Part shown: positions 35,203 to 46,498 of the stretch, one piece after another | Position numbering within the stretch: position 1 is the stretch's first letter | Layout: each line of letters opens with the position of its first letter | NCBI RefSeq assembly: GCF_004000215.1 | Contig: NZ_RBVY01000004.1 | Span: forward strand, 332,351-396,350 | Reading direction: 5' to 3' | DNA length: 64,000 bases | Source of the DNA: Nitratireductor alexandrii | GTDB taxonomy: Bacteria > Pseudomonadota > Alphaproteobacteria > Rhizobiales > Rhizobiaceae | The notes under the pieces: model-generated | What the model saw: only the letters and a program-made list of their open reading frames with translations | Databases searched by the model: none | What the model was told of the DNA's origin: nothing | Position numbers and translations under genes: made by a program

Positions 35203-36475
35203 CCCTGCCGATCTCCCGCTTATATTCGTGAAAGTCGACCTCGATGGCGTGGCGGCGGCTGCGCACGAAGCGTCGCCGGTCGCGGGCGTTCTCCTCGCGG
35301 ATGCGGCCGGCGAGATCGGCAGGCGGGCTCCAGCGACCGGCGATCTTTTCGGCGACCAGTTCGGCCTGGCGGTCGGCCAGCGCCCAGATGCAGCCGATCG
35401 GCTGGATCAGGCCGACGAAATAGAGAGCGTCGACATCCTGCGGCAGGATTTTCAGATAAAGCGGCAGCTCGAGCGCGTCCGCCCAGTCGCAAAACCCGTC
35501 CTCGAAGAACGGAAAGTCGATCCGGTAGCCGGTCGCATGAACAATGGCGTCGAACCGCGCCGCGCTGCCGTCGGCAAAGCGCACGGTCTGCCCCTGCGCG
35601 CCGGTCACGTCCGGTCGCGGCTTCACCCGGCCATGGCGGAACTGCTCGAGAATGTCGCTATTGAGCGTGGGATGCATGCCGACCGGCGAAGCCTGCGGTT
35701 CGGCCAGACCGTATTTGCGATAGGGACCGACGGTAAGGCGCAGGCCGAGCGAAACGAACAGCCGCCGCACAAAGGCCGGCAGGCGCTGCAACTTGGCATA
35801 TTGCGTGTCCACCGGCCGGCCGAACATCAGCTTCGGAATGATGTATTGCGGGCTGCGCATGCTCAGGCTGACATGGTCGGCCACACGTCCCAGCGCGGCG
35901 GCGATGTCGCAGGCAGAGTTTCCGCCCCCCACCACCAGCACCCGCTTGCCCCGATAGGCGTCCGTGGTACGAAACGCGGCCGAATGAATGCGGTGTCCGT
36001 TAAACCCTTCGGTGTTCTGCGGCAGCGCCGCCGCGCGGTGATGCCCCGAACACACGATCAGATGGTCGGCGGTATCGCGGAACGGGCCGGCCTCGTTTTC
36101 GCCTTCGATCACCCAGCCCCCATCCACGCCGCGCCGCGCTCGCGTCACCCGCGAGCCGAAGCGTATATGACGGTCCAGGCCGAAACGGTCGGCGTAGGCG
36201 CGCATATAGGCAAGCACCTGGCGATGAGAGGGAAAGTCGGGATAGGCCTCGGGCATCGGAAAATCGCGGAACTGCGACAGATGCTTGGACGAGATCGTGT
36301 GCGCGGCGTCATAGACGCTGGCGCGCTGCGGATCGGCGCTGTAGGCCCACAGACCGCCCGGCTCGCGCTGCGCTTCATGGCATATGATGTCGGTGACGCC
36401 GGCCTGAACCAGATTCTTGACCGTCGTCAGGCCACAGGGCCCGGCACCGATGACGCAGACCACGCTATGAGCCAT
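35147..36475 (-). CDS. Flavin-containing monooxygenase (FMO-like)
   Basis: A 442-aa class B flavoprotein monooxygenase. It has FAD-binding GAGPCGLTTVKNLVQ at the N-terminus, the FMO-like region IVCSGHHRAAALPQ, the NADPH-binding VVGGGNSACDIAAAL, and the ATGY box HATGYRIDFPFF. Such enzymes oxygenate S or N atoms of soft nucleophiles; in rhizobia and marine relatives Tmm-like FMOs act on trimethylamine, but similarity is not close enough by eye to claim that. ATG 36475 is preferred, with AGGGGAC about 10 nt upstream; an in-frame TTG 21 bp earlier is possible. Its 3' end overlaps the convergent hydrolase gene by 56 bp. Confidence 0.8.
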   Translation of the reverse strand: MAHSVVCVIGAGPCGLTTVKNLVQAGVTDIICHEAQREPGGLWAYSADPQRASVYDAAHTISSKHLSQFRDFPMPEAYPDFPSHRQVLAYMRAYADRFGLDRHIRFGSRVTRARRGVDGGWVIEGENEAGPFRDTADHLIVCSGHHRAAALPQNTEGFNGHRIHSAAFRTTDAYRGKRVLVVGGGNSACDIAAALGRVADHVSLSMRSPQYIIPKLMFGRPVDTQYAKLQRLPAFVRRLFVSLGLRLTVGPYRKYGLAEPQASPVGMHPTLNSDILEQFRHGRVKPRPDVTGAQGQTVRFADGSAARFDAIVHATGYRIDFPFFEDGFCDWADALELPLYLKILPQDVDALYFVGLIQPIGCIWALADRQAELVAEKIAGRWSPPADLAGRIREENARDRRRFVRSRRHAIEVDFHEYKREIGRAIGRARPRLQAGHRVAGS

Positions 36476-36661
36476 CGCCCACACGTCCCCTTTCAACCAA
36501 AGCTCTTAACCCGGTGAGGCGGGACGCTGTCAAGATGATGCTCCAAGCCGGGCCGCATCCGCTTTCACGGCCGGCGGCTTTGGTGCATGGTCGCCGGCAC
36601 AAGCAGCCGGATTCGGGGGTGTCGCAGCACCCGCTCTTCGACAATTTGGGATTGAGACGCC

Positions 36662-37099
36662 ATGAGACAGGACCGTGCGGATCGAGCAAGCCAGGCCGCG
36701 CTATCCGCGCTGCGCCTGAGCGCCCTTGGCCTGGCGCTTGCCGCTGCCGCCTGCCAGGCGGGGCCGGCGGGTCCCGGTTCGCTGTCGACGCCCGGCAAGT
36801 CGGCCGCCCTCAGGACGATGGAACATATCGCCGCGGCCGTGCAGGCCTGCTGGTTCGCCAGCCGCGACCCGGCCTTCAAGCCCTATCGCATGGCCGACGA
36901 GTTGAACTCCTTTTCCGGGCGCCCGCGCATCCTGCTGGTGCCGGCGCGCAACCCCGAGGCGCGTCCGTTGCTGGTCGTCCAGGCCGAAGGCGACCCGGCC
37001 AAGGTCGACGCTTTCGGGCCGTTGATGGACGACAAGCTCGGCAACCGCGCCGCCGCCGATCTGCGCCGCTGGACGGCCGGTTCCCAAGCCTGCGCCTGA
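36662..37099 (+). CDS. Putative lipoprotein, conserved hypothetical
   Basis: A 145-aa protein with a lipoprotein-like signal: basic start MRQDRADRASQAAL, hydrophobic LRLSALGLALAAAACQAG with a possible lipidated Cys at residue 31 (AAAAC instead of the strict LxxC). The mature part has VQACWFASRDPAFKPYRMADELNSF and AEGDPAKVDAFG; I recognise no named domain, although rhizobial genomes have similar short exported proteins. It lies between the FMO and a DUF1127 gene, apparently on its own. Confidence 0.6.
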   Translation: MRQDRADRASQAALSALRLSALGLALAAAACQAGPAGPGSLSTPGKSAALRTMEHIAAAVQACWFASRDPAFKPYRMADELNSFSGRPRILLVPARNPEARPLLVVQAEGDPAKVDAFGPLMDDKLGNRAAADLRRWTAGSQACA

Positions 37100-37174
37100 C
37101 GTGCAGAACGGCTCGGAAAGGCCGCATGCACTAACCGGCGCGACGCATGGCCACACGCGCCCGAACGACAAAGC

Positions 37175-37423
37175 TCAGTTCCAGAAGTAGCGGTGGGCTT
37201 CGCGCCGGGCTTCCTGCTCGCTCAGCCCGATATCGCGCAATTGCTCCGGGGTAAGCTCGCGCAGTGCGCGGCGACTGCGCTGGCGCTCGGCCAGCCGATC
37301 GAGACGCAACCACACCGACACCAGGCGGACGGTGATACGCCGGACGTAATCCGCACGGTAACGCCGAACCGCGCCGATCCAATGCAGACTATCCACATTA
37401 ATTGTATCAATTGCACCCTTCAT
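37175..37423 (-). CDS. DUF1127 family small protein
   Basis: An 82-aa arginine-rich protein with the DUF1127 (YjiS-like) motif in its C-terminal half: ALRELTPEQLRDIGLSEQEA. Longer rhizobial DUF1127 proteins act in phosphate and carbon homeostasis, sometimes as RNA chaperones or sRNA partners; the role here is unknown. ATG 37423 is chosen because of a strong GAGGAG about 7 nt upstream; a longer frame would run into the promoter of the divergent MocR gene. Confidence 0.8.
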   Translation of the reverse strand: MKGAIDTINVDSLHWIGAVRRYRADYVRRITVRLVSVWLRLDRLAERQRSRRALRELTPEQLRDIGLSEQEARREAHRYFWN

Positions 37424-37474
37424 TGGTGTCTCCTCAGGGTTTGCTGTCAAAGCCTCCCGAGGCGCTTTTCTGAA

Positions 37475-37511
37475 TTGACTCAATCTGGATGACAATATTA
37501 ATATTGATACC
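37475..37511 (+). promoter_or_regulatory. Putative MocR promoter with 14-bp palindrome, possibly leaderless
   Basis: TTGACT (37475-37480) is followed after 17 bp by TTAATA (37498-37503). The perfect palindrome CAATATTAATATTG (37493-37506) covers this -10 region and ends 5 bp before the MocR start ATG 37512. No Shine-Dalgarno sequence fits between, so the transcript may start at or next to the ATG. The palindrome is a likely autoregulatory operator. Confidence 0.4.
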
Positions 37512-38921
37512 ATGACAAATTGGCTCCCCGAGCTCGATCACGGTGCGGCGCCGCTTTATGTGCGCCTGGCCGACCGGATCGAGAACGACATCGCCTCCGG
37601 CGCCCTGCCCGCCGGAGCCAAGCTGCCGCCGCAACGCAATCTCGCCTTTGACATCGGCGTCACCGTCGGCACGGTCGGCCGGGCCTACGCGCTGGTGCGC
37701 GAACGCGGTTTGGTTTCCGGCGAGGTCGGCCGCGGCACCTTCGTGCTTGGCCGGTCCGCCGAGACGGGCGCCCCCGCCGCGATCAGCGAATTTTTCGGCG
37801 GCACCCGCGCGCTTCCGGCACCGGGCATGACCCGCATGGATTCGACCGCGGCCCCCGATATCGGCCAAGACCGCGCCATCGGCGAACTGGTCGCGCGGCT
37901 GGGACGGGAGCGTTTTGCCGAAAATCTCGACTATGTGCGCGCGCCCTGCCCGGCTTGGCTGGAAGCGGGAAGCCGCTGGCTCGCCCATGCCGGCTGGCGC
38001 CCGGCCGAAGACACGATCGTGCCCGCGCTCGGCGGGCACGCTGGCATCCTTGCCGTGATCGCCTCGGTGACGGCGCCGGGCGACCGGATCGTCTTCGAGC
38101 ACCTGACCTATTCCTCGATCGCGCGCAGCGCCAACCTGATCGGCCGCCGCCCCGTGGCGATCCCGGCCGATGCCGACGGACCGGTTCCGGAAGAGTTCGA
38201 ACGGCTCTGCGCCCAACAGCATCCCAAGCTCGCCTTCTTGATGTCGGCGTTGCAGAATCCGACCCTGTCGACCTTGAGCGAGGCGCGCAAACGCGCCATC
38301 GTCGACATCGCCCGCAAGCACAATGTCTGGCTGATCGAGGACGCGATCTACGGCGCACTGCTGGAAAATCCGCCGACCCCGCTGGTCACGCTGGCCCCGG
38401 AGCGGACGTTTCACATCGGTTCACTGTCGAAGACGGTCGCCGCCGGCATTCGCGGCGGCTGGGTCGCCTGCCCGCCGCATTTCGCCCCGCGCGTCCAGAT
38501 GGCCTACAAGATGCTGACCGGGGGCAAGCCCTATCTGCTCGCCGAACTCGCCGCGCAACTGGTGTTGTCGGGCGAGGCCGACGCGATCCGCGCGCGCGTG
38601 CGCACAGAAATCGAGGCCCGCGAAAGGCTGGCCCGCTCGATCCTGGACGGCTTCGACTTCATTTCCCATCCGCGCGCGCCGTTTTTGTGGCTGAAACTGC
38701 CCGAGCCGTGGCATTCGGGAACCTTCAAGAAGGCGGCGGCCAATGACGGCGTGCTGATCGACGACGAGGACGAATACAAGCCCGCCCGCACCGACACGGT
38801 TCATCACCGTGTCCGGGTCGGCTTTTCGGTTCCCCCCAGCCGAGAGGCGGTCGGTGCCGGTTTCCGGATCCTGCGCCAACTCCTGGAAGGCGGCGTGGCC
38901 GGTTACGACAGTTTCGGCTGA
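37512..38921 (+). CDS. MocR/PdxR-type GntR-aminotransferase fusion regulator
   Basis: A 469-aa MocR-family transcription factor: GntR winged HTH at about 10-78 (LYVRLADRIENDIASGALPAGAKLPPQRN..., given here up to PPQ) and a fold-type I aminotransferase domain at about 100-465. The PLP lysine is in HIGSLSKTVAAGIRGGW. These regulators sense PLP adducts or amines and control nearby genes. It is divergent from the DUF1127 gene, and its own start is overlaid by a palindrome. The target cannot be named; the divergent gene is a candidate. Confidence 0.88.
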   Translation: MTNWLPELDHGAAPLYVRLADRIENDIASGALPAGAKLPPQRNLAFDIGVTVGTVGRAYALVRERGLVSGEVGRGTFVLGRSAETGAPAAISEFFGGTRALPAPGMTRMDSTAAPDIGQDRAIGELVARLGRERFAENLDYVRAPCPAWLEAGSRWLAHAGWRPAEDTIVPALGGHAGILAVIASVTAPGDRIVFEHLTYSSIARSANLIGRRPVAIPADADGPVPEEFERLCAQQHPKLAFLMSALQNPTLSTLSEARKRAIVDIARKHNVWLIEDAIYGALLENPPTPLVTLAPERTFHIGSLSKTVAAGIRGGWVACPPHFAPRVQMAYKMLTGGKPYLLAELAAQLVLSGEADAIRARVRTEIEARERLARSILDGFDFISHPRAPFLWLKLPEPWHSGTFKKAAANDGVLIDDEDEYKPARTDTVHHRVRVGFSVPPSREAVGAGFRILRQLLEGGVAGYDSFG

Positions 38922-38930
38922 ACCGTGGAA

Positions 38931-38965
38931 GGCCCGGCCCGCCGGGCGGATTTTTCGCTTTTTGC
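38931..38965 (+). terminator. Rho-independent terminator after the MocR gene
   Basis: GCCCGG-CCCG-CCGGGC (38932-38947) forms a 6-bp stem, followed by GGATTTTTCGCTTTTT on the plus strand, 10 bp after the MocR stop codon. Confidence 0.65.
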
Positions 38966-39029
38966 TGTGTCATGCCCGACGCGCTTGCGCTAAGGGAGCC
39001 TGACCAAACGGCTTTGCGAAACACGTTTC

Positions 39030-41252
<2,223 letters not shown>

Positions 41253-41262
41253 GGATCTTGCC

Positions 41263-41496
41263 ATGGCCATGGATGCGAACGAAATCCGACGCATGATCCT
41301 GGAGGCGATCCCCGACGCCGAGGTGACGATCCGCGATCTGGCCGGTGACGGCGATCACTACGCGGCCGAGGTGGTGGCGGAGAGTTTCCGCGGCAGAAGC
41401 CGGGTTCAGCAGCACCAGATGGTCTACGAGGCGCTGAAGGGCAAGATGGGCGGCGTTTTGCATGCGCTCGCCCTGCAGACCAGCGCCCCGGACTGA
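41263..41496 (+). CDS. BolA/IbaG-family protein
   Basis: A 77-aa BolA-like protein with the class II KH-like fold: MILEAIPDAEVTIRDLAGDGDHYAAEVV and GRSRVQQHQMVYEALKGKMGGVLHAL (given as two separate stretches, RSRVQQHQMVY containing the conserved histidine). With monothiol glutaredoxins it forms [2Fe-2S] complexes that control iron metabolism. The next gene is exactly such a glutaredoxin, a conserved pairing. It begins 10 bp after the purL stop, so it is likely read through from purL. Confidence 0.9.
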   Translation: MAMDANEIRRMILEAIPDAEVTIRDLAGDGDHYAAEVVAESFRGRSRVQQHQMVYEALKGKMGGVLHALALQTSAPD

Positions 41497-41531
41497 GCAC
41501 ACCGGCGCAAGCGCTCCTGACGGCAGTGCGA

Positions 41532-41560
41532 TTGCGAAGGACGGTTTTGTGCAATAGATA
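41532..41560 (+). promoter_or_regulatory. Putative promoter of grxD
   Basis: TTGCGA (41532-41537) and TAGATA (41555-41560) are separated by exactly 17 bp, about 55 bp ahead of the glutaredoxin start, in the 118-bp gap after bolA. Confidence 0.4.
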
Positions 41561-41614
41561 GGGCAAAGCAAGTGATTTCGCCGGGCCTTGAACCCGGGTG
41601 AGAAAGGACAAGCA

Positions 41615-41950
41615 ATGACCGCCATCAACGAATTCATCAGCAACGAAGTGAAAGCCAACGACGTCGTCGTGTTCATGAAGGGCACGCCGGGGTTTCCCCA
41701 GTGCGGCTTTTCCGGCCAGGTCGTGCAGATCCTCGACTATCTCGGCGTCGACTATAAGGGCGTCAACGTGCTGACCTCCGACGAGCTGCGCCAGGGGATC
41801 AAGGAATTCTCCAACTGGCCGACGATCCCGCAGCTCTACGTCAAGGGCGAATTCGTCGGCGGCTGCGACATCATCCGCGAAATGTTCCAGGCCGGCGAGC
41901 TTCAGTCCTTCTTCGGCGAAAAAGGCGTCGCGGTGAAGGGCGCCGCCTGA
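41615..41950 (+). CDS. grxD: Monothiol glutaredoxin, Grx4 family
   Basis: A 111-aa CGFS-type glutaredoxin with the active-site Cys30 in [26 protein letters not shown] (TVP-like loop replaced by TIP) and C-terminal glutathione-contact residues. It carries [2Fe-2S] clusters with BolA, encoded just upstream. ATG 41615 has GAAAGGA 8 nt upstream. A strong terminator pair follows. Confidence 0.93.
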   Translation: MTAINEFISNEVKANDVVVFMKGTPGFPQCGFSGQVVQILDYLGVDYKGVNVLTSDELRQGIKEFSNWPTIPQLYVKGEFVGGCDIIREMFQAGELQSFFGEKGVAVKGAA

Positions 41951-41969
41951 TCCCATCGTCCAGTGATGG

Positions 41970-42034
41970 CCGTCCGGACCCGCCGGACGGTCGCCCCAGC
42001 CATGTTTCATGCGCCGGCCCTCCGGCGCATTTTC
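41970..42034 (+). terminator. Tandem hairpins after grxD, the second a rho-independent terminator
   Basis: CCGTCCGG-ACCCG-CCGGACGG (41970-41990) and ATGCGCCGG-CCCT-CCGGCGCAT (42009-42030) followed by TTTCATTT. The second has the proper T-rich tail. Confidence 0.75.
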
Positions 42035-42063
42035 ATTTCCGCCTCTCGACAGGACCAAAGGTC

Positions 42064-43305
42064 ATGGACCAGCAAACGAGCAAAGAGCCGGGCTACGCGC
42101 TCGCCATCCCGCGCTGGGAATTCATCGCCATGGCCGCCGCCCTGATGGCGATCAACGCGCTGGCCATCGACATCATGCTGCCGGGCCTGCAACAGATCGG
42201 CGCCAGTCTCGGCGTGGCCGACGAGAATGCGCGCCAATATGTGATCACCGCCTACATTACCGGTTTCGGGCTCACGCAACTCGTCTTCGGTCCCGTCTCC
42301 GATCGCTTCGGCCGCCGCGTGCCGTTGCTGGTCGGACTTGTGATCTATGTCGCGGCGGGTTTTGCCTGCGCCTTCACGCCGAATTTTTCCGTGCTTCTGC
42401 TTTTGCGTTTCATCCAGGGCCTGGGCGCGGCGGCCACGCGCGTCATCGCGGTCTCGATCGTGCGCGATTCCTTCGGCGGGCGCGCGATGGCGGAGGTCAT
42501 GTCGCTGGTTTTCATGGTCTTCATGATCGTGCCGGTTCTGGCCCCCGGCGCCGGTCAACTGATCATGCTGTTCTCGGAATGGCGGGCGATCTTTCTGCTG
42601 ATGGCGCTGATGGCGCTGATCATCACGGCATGGATCTGGCTTCGGCTGCCCGAAACCCTCAAGCCGCAATATCGGCGCCCCTTCACCGCCAGTTCGATCA
42701 TCGAGGGTTTCCGCATCGTCGTCACCAACCGGCTTTCGGTCTGCTATTCGATCGCCGTGACCGGGATTCTGGGGGCACTGTTCGGCTTCATCAATTCCGC
42801 CCAGCAGATCTATGTCGGCCTCTACGATGTCGGCGCGATGTTTCCGGTCTATTTCGCGGTCGTGGCCGGGTTGATGGCGGTCTCGTCCTTCATGAACTCG
42901 CGCCTCGTCGGCCGCTTCGGCATGCGCCGCCTCGCCCATGGCGCGCTGCTCGGCTTCCTCGCCGCGACCGGCCTCGCCTTCGGGCTGTCGCTGATCGGCC
43001 CGCTGCCGTTCTGGCTGTTTTTGCTGCTGTTCGCCGCGGCCATGGTCCAGTTTTCGTGGATCATGTCGAATTTCAACGCATTGGCGCTGGAAGAGCTCGG
43101 GCATGTCGCCGGGACCGCATCGTCCACGCAAGGCTTCGTGCAGACGCTCGGCGGCGGCCTCGCCGGCGCGGCGATCGGTCAGGCCTTCGACGGCACGGTG
43201 ACGCCGCTTTCGGGCGGTTATTTCTTCGCCGCCCTTTTGGCGCTAATCATGGTGCTGATCGCCGAGCGCGGCCGGCTGTTCCGCACCCTCAACCCGCCTG
43301 TGTGA
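42064..43305 (+). CDS. MFS drug efflux transporter, Bcr/CflA type
   Basis: A 413-aa inner-membrane transporter with about 12 hydrophobic segments. Motif A is [17 protein letters not shown] in the loop between helices 2 and 3, and [23 protein letters not shown] (stretch shown as [18 protein letters not shown]) is the motif C-like region typical of the Bcr/CflA (DHA1) family. It is expected to export drugs or metabolites with proton antiport. It is convergent with ttcA, overlapping by 17 bp. Confidence 0.9.
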   Translation: MDQQTSKEPGYALAIPRWEFIAMAAALMAINALAIDIMLPGLQQIGASLGVADENARQYVITAYITGFGLTQLVFGPVSDRFGRRVPLLVGLVIYVAAGFACAFTPNFSVLLLLRFIQGLGAAATRVIAVSIVRDSFGGRAMAEVMSLVFMVFMIVPVLAPGAGQLIMLFSEWRAIFLLMALMALIITAWIWLRLPETLKPQYRRPFTASSIIEGFRIVVTNRLSVCYSIAVTGILGALFGFINSAQQIYVGLYDVGAMFPVYFAVVAGLMAVSSFMNSRLVGRFGMRRLAHGALLGFLAATGLAFGLSLIGPLPFWLFLLLFAAAMVQFSWIMSNFNALALEELGHVAGTASSTQGFVQTLGGGLAGAAIGQAFDGTVTPLSGGYFFAALLALIMVLIAERGRLFRTLNPPV

Positions 43306-44194
43306 GCGCCAGGCCGGGTTCTGGGTCGGCCGGTTGCCGAACAATATCCAGTCCGGCGAAGTCGAACAGGCTGCGGTCGAGAAGATGCGACGGGCGCACA
43401 TGGGTGAGCGCGCGGATCATCGTATCCTTGCGCCCGGGCATGCGCCGTTCGATATCGTCCAGCATCGCCTTCATCGCGTTGCGCTGCAGCCCGTCCTGGC
43501 TGCCGCACAGATCGCAGGGAATGATCGGAAAAGCCATCGCATCGGCGAAGCGGGCCAGGTCGGCCTCCGCGCAATAGCTGAGCGGCCGCAGGACGAACAG
43601 GTCGCCCTCGTCGTTGACGAGCTTGGGCGGCATCGCCGCCAGCCGGCCGCCATGGAAGAAGTTCATCAAGAACGTTTCCAAAATATCCTCGCGATGGTGC
43701 CCGAGCACCAGCGCCTGGCAGCCTTCCTCGCGCGCGATCCGATAGAGATGGCCGCGCCGCAGGCGCGAGCACAAGGAACAATAGGTGCTGTTTTCACCGA
43801 TCTTGTCGGTAACGACGGAATAGGTGTCCTGATATTCGATGCGATGGGCGACGCCGATCGAGGCCAGATAGTCCGGCAGGACGTGTTTGGGAAAATTCGG
43901 CTGGCCCTGATCGAGATTGCAGGCCAGGAGTTCGACCGGCAGCAGGCCGCGCCATTTCAGATCGAGCAGCAGCGCCAACAGCCCGTAGGAATCCTTGCCG
44001 CCCGACAGGGCGACCAGCCAACGTTCGCCGGCACGCGCCATGGCGAAATCCTCGATCGCCTGACGCATGTGCCGCAACAACCGCTTGCGCAGCTTATTGA
44101 ACTCGACCGAGGACGGCGCCTCGTGAAACAACGGGTGGCAGCCTTCGCCGCCGGCGTCGGGCATGTGCGCGCTCACACTCATCGGCCGCTCCAA
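43289..44194 (-). CDS. ttcA: tRNA 2-thiocytidine(32) synthetase TtcA
   Basis: A 301-aa PP-loop ATPase that thiolates C32 of some tRNAs. The PP-loop SGGKDS is at 64-69, and the [4Fe-4S]-ligand cysteines are in CSLC (139, 142) and CDLC (227, 230), with [11 protein letters not shown] and [15 protein letters not shown] typical for TtcA. The start could also be at a Met five codons further on. The gene follows rpsD on the same strand after a terminator. Confidence 0.92.
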   Translation of the reverse strand: MERPMSVSAHMPDAGGEGCHPLFHEAPSSVEFNKLRKRLLRHMRQAIEDFAMARAGERWLVALSGGKDSYGLLALLLDLKWRGLLPVELLACNLDQGQPNFPKHVLPDYLASIGVAHRIEYQDTYSVVTDKIGENSTYCSLCSRLRRGHLYRIAREEGCQALVLGHHREDILETFLMNFFHGGRLAAMPPKLVNDEGDLFVLRPLSYCAEADLARFADAMAFPIIPCDLCGSQDGLQRNAMKAMLDDIERRMPGRKDTMIRALTHVRPSHLLDRSLFDFAGLDIVRQPADPEPGLALTQAG

Positions 44195-44249
44195 ATCCCT
44201 CTCCCGCTCGTGTGCATGCGGTTTTGACTATCCGACCCGCCGCCCAAAG

Positions 44250-44276
44250 AAAAGGCCGCCAGAGCGGCGGCCTTTT
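44250..44276 (-). terminator. Rho-independent terminator of rpsD
   Basis: AAAAGGCCGCC-AGAGC-GGCGGCCTTTT is an 11-bp perfect stem with A/T flanks; on the minus strand it lies about 25 bp past the rpsD stop and ends in TTTTCTTT. Confidence 0.85.
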
Positions 44277-44298
44277 CAAATCCGGGTGCTGACAAAAA

Positions 44299-44916
44299 TC
44301 AGCGCGAGTAGAACTCGACCACCAGATTGGGTTCCATCTGCACCGCGTAGGGCACGTCGGCGAGCTGGGGAACGCGGGTGAAGGTCGCCTTCATCTTCGA
44401 ATGGTCGGCCTCGACATAATCCGGCACGTCGCGCTCGGCGAGCTGCACGGCTTCCAGCACCATGACGAGCTCGCGCGACTTCTCGCGCACCTCGATCACG
44501 TCGCCGGGACGGCAACGATAGGACGGGATGTTGACCCGCCGGCCGTTCACCTTGACGTGGCCGTGGTTGATGAACTGGCGCGAGGCGAAGATCGTCGGCA
44601 CGAACTTGGCCCGGTAGACCACCGCGTCGAGCCGCGACTCCAGAAGGCCGATCAGGTTTTCCGAGGTGTCGCCCTTGCGGCGGTTGGCCTCGTCATAGAT
44701 GCGGCGGAACTGCTTTTCGGAGATATCGCCGTAATGGCCCTTGAGCTTCTGCTTGGCGCGCAGCTGGACGCCGAAATCCGACAGCTTGCCCTTGCGGCGC
44801 TGGCCATGCTGGCCGGGTCCGTATTCGCGGCGGTTGACCGGCGATTTCGGGCGGCCCCAGATATTTTCGCCGAGACGGCGGTCGAGTTTGTATTTGGACG
44901 ATTCGCGTTTGCTCAT
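44299..44916 (-). CDS. rpsD: 30S ribosomal protein S4
   Basis: A 205-aa primary 16S rRNA-binding protein. It has the family start [21 protein letters not shown], the [22 protein letters not shown] segment, and the S4 RNA-binding motif at about 95-155 ([39 protein letters not shown]). ATG 44916 has AAGGAAA 8 nt upstream. It is transcribed alone, with a long structured leader (44917-45081). Confidence 0.97.
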   Translation of the reverse strand: MSKRESSKYKLDRRLGENIWGRPKSPVNRREYGPGQHGQRRKGKLSDFGVQLRAKQKLKGHYGDISEKQFRRIYDEANRRKGDTSENLIGLLESRLDAVVYRAKFVPTIFASRQFINHGHVKVNGRRVNIPSYRCRPGDVIEVREKSRELVMVLEAVQLAERDVPDYVEADHSKMKATFTRVPQLADVPYAVQMEPNLVVEFYSR

Positions 44917-45117
44917 CGCATTTCCTTTCACAACGTCATGCCCGCAACGCCTGCGTTGCGGGCCAAGGAAACGCGCCCTCCTCTGGTCCCGTTTTCGGAA
45001 CCTGACAGGGGTCTTGCGCACGCTGGAGCCAAGACACCCACGGGACACGTCATGGAAAACACCGGCTCTCGCGACCCGGTGCTGCGGCTAGCTAGGAGAT
45101 CGGCGGCAGAAAGTCAA
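44917..45117 (-). promoter_or_regulatory. rpsD promoter and structured 5' leader
   Basis: On the minus strand TTGACT (45117-45112) and TAGCTA (45094-45089) are 17 bp apart, giving a start near 45081 and a leader of about 165 nt. The leader holds two hairpins: GGTTCCG-AAAA-CGGGACC (45002-44985, one G-T pair) and GCCCGCAACG-CAGG-CGTTGCGGGC (44963-44940, a 10-bp perfect stem), the latter ending about 24 nt before the start codon. S4 autoregulates translation through mRNA leaders in other phyla, so an autoregulatory role here is reasonable but unproven. Confidence 0.5.
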
Positions 45118-46040
45118 CGCCCGCCGCGATGAACCGATTTGAGTGTCGCCAGCTCGGAGGTCTGCGTCGCCGCCGACTCGGCGGTCGCGTCGTTCTTCTT
45201 CGCCGCCGCTCCGGCCTGCTGGCGCACGAAGCGCTTGAAGATATAGCCCGTGCGTCCGTCATGCACGACCTGGCACCAGGCCTTGCACGCGACGATGCCC
45301 ACCTTGGCGCCTTTGGGGATCACGGAAATGATCCCGGCACCGTTGGCGGGGCCGCGACGCATATTGACGGCGGTGGTGATGCGGCCGATAGACTGCGCCG
45401 CCGGCGTGGCGGCCGATGCAGACGCGCGCGGCTCGGACACTTCGCTCGCCTCAGCCGGGTTTTTCTCCTGCGTCTCGCCCGGCGGCTGGTCGCGTGGCTC
45501 CGGCTCGATCGTCAAGGCCGGCTTGGCGGCACCCGGCAGATAGGCGAGCGCGTCGGGCGCGGACACCTCGTCCGCGCGCGCGTCATCGCCGGCCAGCGCG
45601 GCGATCGCAGCCTTGGCGGCAACACCGCCGGTTGCGGCGGCCCAGCGCGGATTGTCCTTGGAAAGCGGTTCTTCGTCGGGCGCGGCCCGGGCACTGACGA
45701 CCGGCGGCGTCTGCGCGCTGCCCTCGTCGGGCGCGATCGCGGCGGTCGTCCCGGCGTCCGCGTCGACGGCGGTTTCTTGTGGCGGCGCCGGCTTCACATC
45801 GGCCAGCGCCAATTTTCCGGGATAGGCGCCCGTATCGGCCGATGTCGGCTCGCCCGACATCGCGATAATGCCGACGGCAAGCCCGGCCCCGATCAAAACG
45901 GTGGCAAACAGCGCCGGCAGCGCAAGCCCTTTTTGCCCGCCAAACACGGGCTGGGACTGGAAAACGGTAATCGGTTCGTCAAAGGGAGACGGCGCGATAG
46001 GCCCGCCCCTGTCGGTGTCGTTCAAAGTGTAACGCGTCAC
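45114..46040 (-). CDS. Membrane-anchored SH3-domain protein
   Basis: A 308-aa protein with a cytoplasmic start, a single transmembrane segment at about 39-61 (LALPALFATVLIGAGLAVG), a long Ala/Pro/Glu-rich linker, and a bacterial SH3 (SH3_3) domain at about 215-280 (VNMRRGPANGAGIISVIPKG; AWCQVVHDGRTGYIFKRFV). SH3 domains of this type bind cell-wall peptides in the periplasm. A short charged tail follows. It lies directly upstream of the rpsD promoter, which overlaps its stop codon. The function is unknown. Confidence 0.8.
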   Translation of the reverse strand: MTRYTLNDTDRGGPIAPSPFDEPITVFQSQPVFGGQKGLALPALFATVLIGAGLAVGIIAMSGEPTSADTGAYPGKLALADVKPAPPQETAVDADAGTTAAIAPDEGSAQTPPVVSARAAPDEEPLSKDNPRWAAATGGVAAKAAIAALAGDDARADEVSAPDALAYLPGAAKPALTIEPEPRDQPPGETQEKNPAEASEVSEPRASASAATPAAQSIGRITTAVNMRRGPANGAGIISVIPKGAKVGIVACKAWCQVVHDGRTGYIFKRFVRQQAGAAAKKNDATAESAATQTSELATLKSVHRGGR

Positions 46041-46238
46041 TCTCCGGCCTCCACGCGAGATTCGCTCCGCTTACGCGGCGATCATCGTGCGCCCCCGCCA
46101 GTCTGGCATTTGCTCGCATCTGGTTGCGAGACGATCACGGTCCGATCCGTCGAACGGTCCGAACCGATAATCACTATCGACACAGAATGTGGCATTGATT
46201 TGATCATGCCAGGCCCGGTCGGGCCGAAGGCGACGCGT

Positions 46239-46424
46239 TCAGTCGCCTTTCTTGTCCGGAAGGCCCTTGCGGGCTGTCGAGGCGAGGTCTTCCAGCTCGG
46301 CTTCGCTCATCGTCTCGAACATCTCCTTCGACGCGCCGACCAGTTCGTCGGGCGCCATGTCGCCGCGCTTGGCGGCCAGTGCGGCCCCCGCCGCCTTCTG
46401 CTGTGCCTTCGATGTCGCCGGCAT
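46239..46424 (-). CDS. DUF3008 family small protein
   Basis: A 61-aa protein with the DUF3008 pattern: SKAQQKAAGAALAAKRGD, VGASKEMFETMSEAELEDLA and the KGLPDKK end. The family is found widely in proteobacteria without known function; some members are induced in stationary phase or stress. It lies between murI and the SH3 gene. The gaps on either side (46041-46238 and 46425-46498) hold no other gene that I can see. Confidence 0.82.
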   Translation of the reverse strand: MPATSKAQQKAAGAALAAKRGDMAPDELVGASKEMFETMSEAELEDLASTARKGLPDKKGD

Positions 46425-46498
46425 GGTATGTCTCCTTCTGCTTGCGCAAGGACAATGCCCGCATCGCCCGCCCGGTTCCCGAAGCGGCCGGAAACGCC

